In this document: in pieces, positions 43,198-54,786 of the stretch
Position numbering within the stretch: position 1 is the stretch's first letter
How the letters are laid out: each line of letters opens with the position of its first letter
Origin: Erodium maritimum
Taxonomy: Eukaryota > Streptophyta > Magnoliopsida > Geraniales > Geraniaceae
DNA length: 64,000 nucleotides
Direction of reading: 5' to 3'
Assembly (NCBI GenBank): GCA_963921825.1
Contig: OY997594.1
Location: 36,698,557-36,762,556 of the forward strand
The notes under the pieces: model-generated
Database searches by the model: none
Seen by the model: only the letters and a program-made list of their open reading frames with translations
Told to the model about the DNA's origin: nothing
Position numbers and translations under genes: made by a program

Positions 43198-46008
43198 TGT
43201 CACGCCTTAAATTCGGTAGAACCGAACTCGAAACGCGAACGGTGAAACAATAAAACAATTTTCAAACCCTTTTAAGTAAACCGCTTAAAATCACCATTTA
43301 GTTAATCAAAATAATCTTTTACAACTTAAAAGTACGTCCAAAATAAGCGGAAAAAATAAACAAAGCGTACGTCGCTAAACCCCCAAAAACCCGGACTCTC
43401 GCTCCCAGATCTTCGAGCTTCGAGAGCTCCCCTAGTCCGCCTCGCGACCAGTACCTGTAGGAGAAGCAGCTAGGGGTGAGCGTTCGCTCACCTCCACGCA
43501 TACCAGATTGACTACGGCATACTAGCAGAGAATGCCGGAAACACCAACAACAAACCAAACACCGGGACTACTATCCCCAAACTCAAATAACCCGACTGAC
43601 ACATGAAAACTGTTACTTTCCTCAACCAACTCAAACCCGGACACGTAATGTAGACCCGACACAACGGTTACGACCTCAACCCAAAACGCGAAAAATAACC
43701 ACGCAACACCCAAGATCACAAAGGATCGCACACGGCTAACAAGATCACACAGGATCGCACTCCAGCTGCGCAGTGCCGGTTGCTAACCGGCTGGCCTCGA
43801 GCCTGCCCCACACAACTTTCCCCGATCTCTGTCGGGCCAGGCAGTCGACCTGTTAGCGTTATATGCCGCAATACTTTTACGATAGCTGGCCGGAAGGGGA
43901 GCCTCCCTCCATTGCCGAAGAATGCACAACTTTACCGGTGGTTAACCCGGAAGGCTAGCCAACCTCAGGCAACCACAATCACAACCAAAGTTCAAAAACA
44001 AGCGACAACACAGGTTTAACACCCCACAGGCACACATGGCCACCCACGACACACAAAACAGTAACACACGGGTTCAACACCCCAAAGGTACACCTGGCCA
44101 CCTACGACACACAAACAGTAAAATTACGGGTTCAACTACCCACGGGCACTCATGGCCACCAAAGACACACAAACAGTAAAATACGGGTTCAACTTCCCAC
44201 GGGCACTCATGGCCACCCAAGACACACAAACAGTAAAATACGGGTTCAACTCCCCACAGGCACTCATGGCCACCCAAGACACACAAAAAGTAAAATACAG
44301 GTTCAACTCCCCACGAGCACTCATGGCCACCCAAGACACACAAACAATTCAATCAACCTCCGGACACAACCAAATGCCTCCAGTATTTCTAATGTTCGAT
44401 AAGTTCACTTATCCTACGACACTACTAAGTGTCACATGCCTTTCTATTGTTCGATACGTTCACGTATCATACGACACCACCCGGTGTCGCCTGCCTTTCT
44501 ATTATTCGATAAACTTACCTATCCCACGACACCCAAGTGTCACATGCATTTCTACTGTTAACTTTCCCTAGTCAAGGCCGACATCTGTCTACTTTTCCCT
44601 ACCTCGTAACGCTTCCACAAAATTCCACGCCCAACCTCCGGCGTGCTCGCGATCACTTGCCTAGCTTCTCTTTTCCTCGGTCGGTGGCACGATCTAATAA
44701 GAACACAATTAAAACACTTTTTTAAGTTGTAGGCAAAGCTGAATTTTAAAGAATTCGACCCCAAAACGCGACCCCGACAATGCCGATCACTCCCGAACTT
44801 CCCAATTACTCGACATTGTCAACAAAGGGCCCGGAAAAGCCCGATTCGCCCGGCTCGGCGAATCTTCCCGGGATCGGAAAACGCCCTTCCGGGGCTCCGA
44901 AAATTCCCGTTTTTGTTTCTACGATCCTAAAATAATTCAAGGGTTCCAATGCAATCGACGGAATCAATTTCCGACTTCCGAGCGATTTAATTCGCGTTTA
45001 AAGTTTCTAAACCCGAAATTTCCAACTTTCACAATTTAATTCCATAATTCGTTCCGGGTGTGAATTATCGACTCGGGGATTGTCCAAGACGACCCGAACA
45101 TGAAAAATACGAGGCCCGGCCAAGTGGGGCCCCACACGGCCACAATGGAAAACGTTCATTTTCGCCCCAAAACGTTCCTAACGAACCCCAAACCTCAACC
45201 ATTCATCTTTAAACCAATATCAAACAAAACCTAACCTTAATCAAACCGTTTAAACTCAAACCCTAAAATTCAAACGTACCAAAACGAGAAAATATTGGGT
45301 TCTCACCGTAGGGAATGACGAAGGGAGTTCGAATCCGCAGTTGTTGAGTCGATCGGTCGGTCGGATCGTCGGGAAATCTCCAAAAACCCAACCTTCTTCT
45401 TCCTTTCTCTCTCTTCTTTCTCTCTCTCTTTCTCTCCCTTTTTCTGATTTTAGCCGTGCCTCTCTCATCTCTTCTCTTTTATTTTGTTTTAAAAACACCA
45501 AACACTACTTATTTACAAACTACCACTCATTTCCTTTTTGTTTTGTTCAAAATACCAACCACCACCACTTGTGTGACAAGTGGCAAGTGGGTACCACCTC
45601 TTTAAAAAATATCTTTGTAGATATTTTTCTGTTAGATTCGCGAAATTCAGCCGTCTCAGGCCTCGAACGGGTCCATTTTCCAAGAAATTACGAAATTTCA
45701 CGTGCTACAAGGAAATGGCCCAACTAAGACCGCTGTAACGACAGCTAAGCTTTTTGGATCCAAAACGGGCCTCGAACGGACCAAAACGTCGCTCGGTTGA
45801 CTTTTCCAGCAAAAAGTCAACCTTTCCCAAATTGGTCAAAAAGTTGCCCTGAGTCCCCCAGAACTCACTTTGGTCGATATCAGGGTCAACTTAAGTCCGA
45901 TATGACCCTCGGGGTCAAATTTATGTTCATTTAGGTGTCTGTCCCAAAATTTTAAATTTTCCTGTTTTTCGCTGATTTGACCGGCGTTGACCGGGAGCGA
46001 TTCTTACA
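43198..46008 (-). mobile_element. Gypsy-type solo LTR (copy C)
   Basis: From tgtcacgccttaaattcgg to ggagcgattcttaca, 2811 bp, with an exact 5-bp duplication aatac at 43193-43197 and 46009-46013. It is colinear with B and D but clearly diverged, so it belongs to a sister subfamily. Palindrome at 43475-43492. Confidence 0.92.
44020..44345. repeat. Tandem array in LTR C
   Basis: Five to six units of about 60 bp with gggcactcatggccaccca, agacacacaaacagtaaa and atacgggttcaactcccca. More homogeneous than the arrays in B, which fits recent local amplification. Confidence 0.92.
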
Positions 46009-46839
46009 AATACACTAATGGAGGATGGCCAAGCGAGGAAGTTGACATGACACATGACCAAAACAACATTTTCGGTCATTTTCCCGTAAGTAATTAGGAC
46101 TTTATAGATCGAGACAAGACTTGGAGTCTTGGGAACGATCTCATCGGATAATGTTAGACATATTCGTGATAGAAGGCGTGGGAGGCGATGAGCACATAAC
46201 AGGACCTCGTTGAGAATGGCCACGGGCCATCACCCCCGAGGCCCATGGGCGTCCCATGCCACTAAAGGCCCATGGAATGAACTAGTTAAGTCTTAAGTAA
46301 ATTGTTCTAACTTATTAGTTAGATCAGGTGGTTGGTGTTAGGAAAGGACCTTCAATCCACTAACTCTCTACTGACTATTAAGACTTCACACCATCCTTAT
46401 CCTATCTACTACTATTCTATTATGTTGATGGGATTAAATGAAATGAGAGTCATCCTTTCAACATAATAGAGGTAACAGACGCAAGGAAGAGAGAGAACTC
46501 CTTCTCTGCCCATAGTTTCAGCCAACACTACTATTTCCTAGGAGGATACGTAGCCATCTTGGAGACTCAATCCTTATGATTCCTTACCTGGTGTTCTTGA
46601 TTTGGTAAGAAATAGTGATTTCGGTTTTGTTTTGTGAATCTAATCGTGGTAGTGATTTATGCATAGTCTCGAGTTGTTTGCTTCCACTGCGATTGTATGT
46701 TCAACAACTAAAGGCTTTGTACCATGCTTACGACCGAGCATGTTCGGAACACCTAGGTAAGTGGAAGCTCATGAAATCTCCTAAATCCCCAAGGTGACAC
46801 AGTAGATAAGGCGATCACTTGGAGTAGTATTGGACCTGC

Positions 46840-46985
46840 AAAATATAGATGTTTTCTGCTTGTAGATGACCTGGCCCAATAATTCTCCAAGAATACAAAG
46901 GATACCCTACAAGTGTTCAACTTCCTTTATATCTGCTCGGTAGAAAATATAAGAGTCTCCAAAAAAAATATATGGGAAATGACTA
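46840..46985 (+). pseudogene. LINE RT catalytic-box scrap
   Basis: Plus-strand translation reads CFLLVDDLAQ, a stop, then FSKNTKDTLQVFNFLYICSV and RVSKKNI. This fits the LINE RT DD box and the segment after it. Short and broken. Confidence 0.45.
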
Positions 46986-47029
46986 AAGCAGCTTTAGCCA
47001 CTGACACCCCGTGGATATTTCCTTCTCTT

Positions 47030-48060
47030 TCCGCCTAAGCTATTAATCGAAATAATCCCTCCATGCAAAACAAGAATAGATTCGGAGATAACGGGTCCCC
47101 TACCGTATTGCCCGACATACCGTGAACGGTTTCCGCCTACCATAGTGATCGGCCAATATCCATGATATAAACTTTGATGTGACGGTCTCTCGGCTTAACC
47201 CATTCATATTTGATTAGTCTTCCACAATTTGGGTCCTCAATCCACAAATTTTCAAAACAAACTTGTCTCTCCATATGGCGTCTCCTTTTTTGTATCAGCG
47301 CAAGGACTATCGGCATATGATCAGATGTAGTATACCCTATATTGCGTAGTCGAGCATCAACAAAGCACTCTTGGAGAGATGTGGACATTAGCCCCAGTCT
47401 AGTCGGACCTCCAAACGTGACCAAGGATCCTTTTCTTTCGTCCGAGTGAATTGGAATCCTTCTAAAGACAAATCTTCAACCCAATTGTCAGTCAATGCAT
47501 GGCATAAACTCTGAATAAAGTGCATAGGGTACGACCAATCTCCCATTTGGATGGAGGATACCGTTAAAATCACCCATTAGAACCCATCCCCGGGTACTTA
47601 TATCCTGACCAAGTCTACATAGTAGTTCCCAAGTATGGCACCGATGGTCCCGCTTCGATTCAATGTAAATTCTTGTGCAACAAAACAACGGTTCTTGACA
47701 ATAAATATGTGCACATTAATATGAGTTTGGTTTGTGGCTAGCACGTCTACTCAGCAACGATTCAACCACTGGAGCAGAACGCCTCTTTTTCTCCCCTCAG
47801 ACGGTAAACCAGTGCCCCCGTGAAAACCTAAGTTTGAGCGCAATAAAGCCAACCTGGAACGGGAATGTAGAGATTCCGAGTGATAGGTCTCGGTCAAAAA
47901 CAATAGGTCTTGTTTAATTCGATTGACCAAGTCCCGAAGCTGTTGGCGGTTCTGATCAGTGCCTAAACCTCGACAATTTCATGCAATTATCAAGGCCATA
48001 CTCTTTCCAATACGTATAGTATAGCAGCAAACAAAAACCACATAGAACAAAAACAGAAAA
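47030..48060 (-). pseudogene. LINE endonuclease (APE-type) relic
   Basis: On the minus strand: 47488-47688 has TRGWVLMGDFNGILHP (the GDFN metal-binding block), 47388-47573 has a TRTKEKDPWSRLEVRLDW-type block, and 47137-47424 has NIGYTTSDHMPIVLAL (the SDH block). The order EN N-part, GDFN, SRLDR-like, SDH is that of plant LINE ORF2 endonucleases. Frames are shifted between pieces and the RT that should follow is missing. Confidence 0.8.
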
Positions 48061-48434
48061 AATGGCACTCGTGAAATAAAAACGCAGCACTTACCCAATT
48101 AGGTGCAACGCGTGGTTGCGTGAACAAACACAATGAGGACGGGAGATGGATCAGTTGGCTGCATGGATTCGATAGCACCGGAAAAACAGACAGTCGTCGA
48201 CGTTAAAGGGACGGGGACCGGTGCGACGAAAAGCCCTAATTGCGGCTCAAAGTGTCTCAGACCTTTAATGGTGCTAAAAAACACTATACTACTAGCTAAT
48301 CGAACTATGATATTATTATTAACAAATACATATCATATGTGTACAACATAAAAGGAGGATAAAGCATTTTCAAACGATTTCATTTTTCCTTTAATGAAGA
48401 TTAAAGTTTTGGGTCTATCACGATGTAATGTGAA
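48061..48434. other. Unassigned sequence left of the young copia element
   Basis: About 370 bases without a gene I can support. The right end supplies the target site attat. Confidence 0.4.
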
Positions 48435-48439
48435 ATTAT

Positions 48440-48736
48440 TGTTAACGCCTTAAGCTCGATCCTCTTTTCTTTGGGTAGATCTTTGTAATAAGGCTCTGAA
48501 TGAGCCATAATCAATTTAGGATTGGGTTAGATCAATTTAGGATTGGGTAGTTAATCTAGTTATACTGTTTCCTCTTTTAGCACCTAAAAATCTGCAGCAA
48601 TATGTTAGCTGAGATATGTTTCCTTTTTGCTCTGTTCTTGCGTGGCTATTTAAAGGCAGCTAATAAACTTTCAAGCAACAAGCTTTTCACGCAATTCCTT
48701 CCTCTAATATTGTGTTTATCTAATTATTCTTTAACA
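48440..48736 (+). mobile_element. 5' LTR of the young copia element
   Basis: tgttaacgcc to ttctttaaca. Contains a TATA-like box (ctatttaaag, near 48648) and a duplicated 22-base unit around atcaatttaggattgggt (near 48512 and 48533). Confidence 0.95.
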
Positions 48737-48738
48737 TT

Positions 48739-48750
48739 TGGTATCAGAGC
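48739..48750 (+). promoter_or_regulatory. Primer-binding site of the young copia element
   Basis: tggtatcagagc, exact initiator-Met type, two bases after the LTR. Confidence 0.95.
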
Positions 48751-48768
48751 TTTGGCTCAAGTGACACC

Positions 48769-51700
48769 ATGTCAACAGGTACACCAAGGAAGGATAGCGC
48801 CTCTAGCTCGAAGCAGACAGTCAAGACCGCACAAGGGCTATCTCTCGCATACCCAATGTTGACAGATACCAACTATGGACTGTGGGTATTCAAAATGACG
48901 GCCATGATGAAGGCAGTAAGCGTGTGGTCTGCAATTGAGGGGAACGAGGAAGTCGGTGAAGAGAAGGACCAGGGAGCTCTAGCAATCATAACCCAGTCCA
49001 TTCCAGAATCGACATTGATGGCGATCACCCATTCAAAAACTGCCAAGGAGGCATGGGATGCTCTGAAGATCATGCATGTCGGAGAAAAACGAGTCAAAAC
49101 CGCAAATGTCCAAAGCCTGAGGCGCGATTTTAACAGGTTAGCTATGGATGATTCTGAGTCCATTAATTCATTTTATAAAAGGCTGACCAATATCACAAAT
49201 GAGATGCGCTCCCTTGGGAGCAAGCTGACAGAAGAACAAGTGGTCGAAAAGCTGTTCGATTCAGTCCCAGATCGATACTTGCCCATAGTTGGTACAATCT
49301 AACAATGGGGAGATTTGGAGAGCATGACGACAGCGGAAGCCGTGGGAAGGCTGAAAGCTTTAGAGCACACGATCCATGGAAGGAGGACGGATCGCGATGA
49401 CAGTCAGTTACTCCTCACGAAAGCTCAGTGGGACATGCTGAACCAGAAGAAAGCCGGTGAAAGCTCAGGTTCAGGAAGAGGACGAGGAAGGACTCGAGGA
49501 AGAGGCAGGGGACTCACACAAAACAATGCAAATTCAACTCGTAAGTTTGATAAATCCCGTGTTAGATGTTATCACTGTAACGAGTATGGGCATTTTGCAA
49601 ATGAATGTGAGCAGAACCAGGAAGAAGGGAATTTTGCTGAGTGCGAAGAAGAGCAAGATCCGACCCTACTTATGGCAGAAGTGTGCAACACGAAAGGAGA
49701 GATCGTGATGCTAAATGAGGACATCAAACCCGATCTTGGGAGGAAGGAGAGAGCCCCAAAGAATCAATGGTACTTAGACTCTGGTGCAAGTAACCATATG
49801 ACGGGTAACAAAGAAGTATTCGCCAGCTTATGCCCAATCGAAAGAGGAACTGTGAAGTTCGGAGATGACTCCGTTGTAGAGATTGTGGGGAAAGGATCTG
49901 TGCTCATGCAAGATGCTAAAGGAGAACATCGCATACTTTCAGGTGTGTATTACATCCCAAAACTCAGAAGTAATATAATAAGCTTGGGACGTTTGGATGA
50001 GGCAGGTTGCAGGATCAAAGTAGCAAATGGATGGCTGACTATCCATGATCAAAGGGGAAAGCTGATGGTGCAGGCAAAGAGAAGCCAAAACCGAATGTAT
50101 TTGTTCAATCTCCAGCAAGCACAACCGATCTGCCTCCTCGCTAAGTATGACGATAAAAACTGGCTCTGGCATGCCAGATATGGACACATAAGTTCTCATA
50201 CCCTGAAGCAGATGGTGAAAGTGGTGAAAGGACTCCCCTCTATTGAATTACTCGAGAAGATGTGCGATGCTTTCTTGGTAGGGAAACATCGCAGAGCACC
50301 TTTTCCGAAGAAGTCGCAGTACAGAGCCTGCAAGCCGCTCGAACTCGTCCATGCCGATCTCTGTGGCCCAATCACGCCTGAAACCCCTTCAGGAAACAGG
50401 TACTTTTTCCTTATGATTGATGATTTCTCACGGCTTATGTGTATCTCATTGATCAGAACTAAGGACATGGCGTGCGTAGCATTCAAGAAAGTGAAAACTC
50501 AAACTAAAGTTGAAGCCGAGACGAAACTGAAAGCACTGAGAACAGATAAGGGTGGTGAGTTCATGCGTGGAGCATTTGGAGACTATTGTGAAAAAGAAGG
50601 TGTGAAGAGATTCCTTACAGCACCGCGAACACCACAGCAAAATGGCGTCGCAGAGCGTAGAAACCAAACCATCGTGGGAATGGCTCGTAGCTTGCTGAAA
50701 AATAAGAACATGCCGGGAAAATTCTGGGGTGAAGCAGTGTCAACTGCTGTGTACCTATTGAATCGAGCTATAACAAGTAGCGTGGAAGGTCAGACTCCGT
50801 ACGAAGCATGGCACACACGAAAACCCAACATCCATCATCTACGAGTATTTGGCTGTAAGGCCTATGTGAAGGTAATCGATCCTCATATTAAGAAACTAGA
50901 TGATAGAAGCATACCTATTGTTTTTATCGGGTACGAACCAGGCTCTAAAGCATACCGTTTTTATAACCCCAAAACAAAAAAATTGGTTATAAGTCGTGAT
51001 GCAATCTTTGATGAGCAAAGTGAATGGGATTGGGAGAAAGAAGTTGATGAAGTGAAATCTAACAACCATGAAGTATTTTCAGTGTTTTGGGAGAATGATG
51101 ATGCATGAATACAAGGTGATGAGGAAGATCACAGTACTGAAGTAACACCAGCAACACAAGTCGGCCCGGCTGTCTTCTCATCCCCAGAAACCGAGCCATT
51201 GAAGATGCGATCTTTGACAGTCATATACAAAGACGCTCCAGAAGTGGAAGCCGAGTACTCCGGCCTCTGTCTCCTCACTGCAGAAGAACCAAAGAGTCCC
51301 AAAATTGCGATGAAAGATGAAAAATGGAGGAAGGCTATGGAGGAAGAGATGGAGTCGATACTTGAGAATCGAACATGGGAGCTGACTGATCTCCCACCAG
51401 TACAAAAATCCATCAGATTAAAATGAGTTTTTAAGACGAAACGTGATGCTGAAGGCAAGGTTCAGAAATACAAGGCAAGGCTGGTAGCAAAGGGGTATGC
51501 ACAGCGTCATGGCATCGATTATGAAGAAGTCTTTGCTCCTGTGGCAAGACTCGAAACCATTCAAACCTTGCTTGCAATTGCTGCGGAGGAAGCATGGGAA
51601 GTACATCATATGGACGTCAAATCGGCGTTTCTTAATGGTGATTTATCAGAAAATGTTTATGTTTCCCAACCTGCAGGATTCATAGATGGTTCGAAACCAT

Positions 51701-52856
51701 CCATGGTGTTGAAGCTAAAGAAAGCGCTCTATGGACTTCGACAAGCTCCAAGAGCCTGGAATTACAAGCTAGACAAGAGTCTAGTGGCGCTGGGATTCGC
51801 GAGAAGTCCCTTGGAGCATGCTGTCTATACCAAAGCTGAGAAAGAGGATAATTTGATAGTCGGGGTCTATGTCGATGACCTGATTATTACTGGAAGCAAG
51901 CTCAGTAGCATTATCTCTTTCAAAGAAAAGATGAGCAAGATTTTTAAAATGAGTGATTTGGGGTTACTAAGCTATTATCTGGGAATAGAGGTATGCCAGT
52001 TGAACTCTTGCATTACCTTGTGCCAATCGGGGTATGCAAAGAGAATTGTTGAAATTGCAGGCTTAATGGACTGTAACTCCAGCAAGACCCCTATGGAAGG
52101 GAGACTGAAGCTAGATAGAGATGAAACAGGGGAGGAGATCGACTCCACACAGTATCGCAGTCTTGTGGGGAGCTTACGCTATTTAGTCAACACGCGACCT
52201 GATATCTCGTTCGCTGTTGGCATCATCAGCAGATTTATGGAGAGGCCTACTCAAAAACACCTCCTTGCAGCAAAGCGAATTGTTCGATACATCAAAGGAA
52301 CCTTAAGCTATGGTTTGAGGTACAAAAATGCTAAACCCAAATCTGGTTTAATTGTATTCAGTGACAGTGATTTAGCAGGAGATGTAAGTGACAGAAACAG
52401 TACAACGGGAGCTGCGTTTTTCCTTAATACGAATCTCATCACATGGTTCTCTCAGAAACAAAAATAGTGGCGCTGTCATCTTGTGAAGCCGAGTATGTGG
52501 CAGCAACTACATCAGCGTGTCATGGTGTTTGGTTGAATCGGTTAATAGCAGAGATGATGAACAAGGAGGTATCGAAGTTTTTAATGCAAGTGGACAACAA
52601 ATCAGCCATTGCTCTGTGCAAAAATCCAGTTTATCACGAGAGGAGCAAACACATCGATGTGAGGTACCATTATATTCGAGAATGCTTGGAGACTGAAGTA
52701 ATGGAAATAAAGCACATTGGAACACAGTTGCAAGCAGCTGACATTTTGACAAAAGCCCTTGATCGTGTGAAGTTCACAAGCATGAGGGAGATGATTGGAG
52801 TGGTGAACGTGGGCTTATCGGATCAAGCTTACGGGGGAGAAATGTTAACGCCTTAA
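48769..52856 (+). pseudogene. copia gag-pol polyprotein, disabled
   Basis: Domains in order: gag (48769-49550), CX2CX4HX4C knuckle CYHCNEYGHFANEC (about 49567-49608), protease with WYLDSGASNHMTG (about 49768), integrase with LWHARYGHISSHTL, LVHADLCGPI, LRTDKGGEFM and PQQNGVAERRNQT (D, D, E visible), RT with YVDDLIITG (about 51871), and RNase H with SSCEAEYVAAT and KHIDVRYHYIRE. Breaks: an in-frame TAA at 49300-49302, TGA at 51106-51108, TGA at 51424-51426 (at the usual Trp of the RT start), and a 1-base loss in an A run near 52460. The integrase zinc-binding motif also lacks its usual third ligand Cys (CDAFLVGKH). The start is the first ATG after the primer site. Confidence 0.93.
52829..52842 (+). 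promoter_or_regulatory. Polypurine tract of the young copia element
   Basis: acgggggagaaa abuts the 3' LTR. Confidence 0.88.
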
Positions 52857-53139
52857 GCTCGATCCTCTTTTCTTTGGGTAGATCTTTGTAATAAGGCTCT
52901 GAATGAGCCATAATCAATTTAGGATTGGGTTAGATCAATTTAGGATTGGGTAGTTAATCTAGTTATACTGTTTCCTCTTTTAGCACCTAAAAATCTGCAG
53001 CAATATGTTAGCTGAGATATGTTTCCTTTTTGCTCTGTTCTTGCGTGGCTATTTAAAGGCAGCTAATAAACTTTCAAGCAACAAGCTTTTCACGCAATTC
53101 TTTCCTCTGATATTGTGTTTATCTAATTATTCTTTAACA
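52843..53139 (+). mobile_element. 3' LTR of the young copia element
   Basis: Identical to the 5' LTR except at 53101 and 53109; both changes are transitions. Confidence 0.95.
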
Positions 53140-53144
53140 ATTAT

Positions 53145-53995
53145 ATCGGTTTTGCCATTGGCTACCTAAGAAGAAATAGGAAAATACTAGTCTTCGCAGT
53201 TCGCATAGCTGGTTTAACAAGAAATGTGACTAATAATTTGAGTGAGAAAATATTGGAATCCTTCAATCAAACCCATTCTCCCCACTAGACAACAACAGCT
53301 AAAAACATATGAAAAAGAAACAAAGTCTATTGTTGGAATCTTCTCAGACAAATAAATGGATGATCTTGTTTCAATTCAAGATCACTATAAAATTTTCACC
53401 ATCCACTCAGCCAAAGGCAATGTTTGTCCACCTGTAAAGCTACACAGTAAGAAACATCCTCTCTAGTGCATTTCCATTCATTCACTGACAGTAGCTCTTC
53501 ACATTTTTCTTCTTTTTTTATGCTTCTTTGAAGAAAAAAGAACACTAAACCAGCTTATATTTGTCTAGTTGTTCAAAATTGACCACAAGTACTGTAAAGC
53601 TTCATATGATTGATTTAGGTAGAGAATGGTGAGCAAGGAAACACATGTTATGATAGGGAAAAGGAGAAAGAGAATAATATGTCAATTTCATAGCTCTTTT
53701 TTGTGCTAGAGTTGTCTTGGGATGTGATTTTTCTATGGTATCTCTATTATTTTCAGTGATAAAAGATCACGTGCACCCGAGAAAGAGTGTTCACGTAACA
53801 TAACAAGTTGTAAATGTGTCTTATTAAAAAATACATCACGATGGTATATAAAAGATGCTACCGTGATGGGAAATTCGATCATGTTAGACGAGTTTTACTA
53901 TTGAAAAGTTGGGTACAGTGTGAGTTTGGTAAGACCCTCTTCTTGTGACAATTTCTTTCTCCCCTTTTTTTGTTTCTTGTGTGTGAGTTTGGTGA
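53145..53995. other. Unassigned sequence between the copia element and a LINE
   Basis: About 850 A/T-rich bases. I see no gene. A 13-base word, gtgtgagtttggt, occurs at about 53919 and 53983; the second copy abuts the tail of the minus-strand LINE. Confidence 0.4.
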
Positions 53996-53999
53996 CTTT

Positions 54000-54752
54000 T
54001 TTTTGATCAGTGAAGACATATTAAAATAAACTTTTTTTGAGGAAGAAGAGATTACAAAAGAATCACTCTAGCTACAGACTGGAAAGAAAACAAAAGATAC
54101 AAGAGCTTGTGAAGTTACACTACTTGATTTATCCAAGGATTATAACAAATGAATGCAACATCTGAGCCAAATATCTTCAACTGCAGATCGGTGTAAGTGT
54201 CAAGTAGGTGAAGATGGAGCTGTTTGGTTGTGGGAAGTGTTTGTGAAGCAATGCAAAGCTTTCACCAAATTCTTAAATGGGTGACTAGTATAAGTAAACC
54301 AAAAGAGCCTTTGCTAATGTTGATTTATTCCTATAGTTGTTGTTGAGAGATGATGCAGCATGCAGAGCCTTAGCAAAGGTGTGAAGTGAGTTTGTTCGAG
54401 GATTGTAAACTGAAAATGAATTCCCTTTAAAACACTAAGTAGTATGAAGCTGAAACTTGCAAGCTGCACTTGTGAGTGGAGGGAACAAGCTGAGAGGAGA
54501 AATCCGGACTTGCTTGTTGTCCAAGTATCCTAATGCTTGCAGTCCAAGTAAGGCAGAGCAGGCCAAAACCAGCAACAAGGGACCCGCAAAAAAAGAGAAG
54601 GAGGGACTCTTGAACCTAGGGGCCAGATGAGTCTACCCACACACAAAGGGAAGATAGAGGAAGGAGGAAAAAGGAGCCACCCACACATCAAAAGAGGAAG
54701 GAAAGAGAACCTTACCAAACTCACAAACACCCCCAGAAGAAACCCCCCAAAC

Positions 54753-54786
<34 letters not shown>

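Larger units (their letters stand above)
32830..46706 (+). mobile_element. Second copy of the long LTR, inverted right arm (split by B and C)
   Basis: It consists of about 32830-33310, 42831-43197 and 46009-46706, interrupted by B and C. Read on the minus strand it follows the left arm in order: inner end gctaacgatg, then the bridging word cgtagtatgagggata at B's site, the segment around caggcaatactaaag, and the outer end with a tctcca/tacgtatcctcc block. It ends near ttcaaca (46706). No primer site follows, so it is likely the end of a separate insertion or an aberrant duplication. Confidence 0.7.
48440..53139 (+). mobile_element. Young, structurally complete Ty1/copia element
   Basis: 4700 bp with LTRs 48440-48736 and 52843-53139 (297 bp each), target duplication attat (48435-48439; 53140-53144), primer site and polypurine tract in place. 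LTRs differ at only two positions (48698/53101 C-T and 48706/53109 A-G), indicating recent insertion. The gag-pol frame is disabled by three stops and one frameshift. Confidence 0.96.

Noticed and set aside
48099..48351. Short ORFs as a small gene between LINE and copia
   Set aside because: Under 75 codons, both strands open, no domain, no splice structure.
53910..54000. Direct repeat gtgtgagtttggt as LINE target duplication
   Set aside because: Both copies lie on the same (left) side of the LINE, so they cannot be its flanking duplication.
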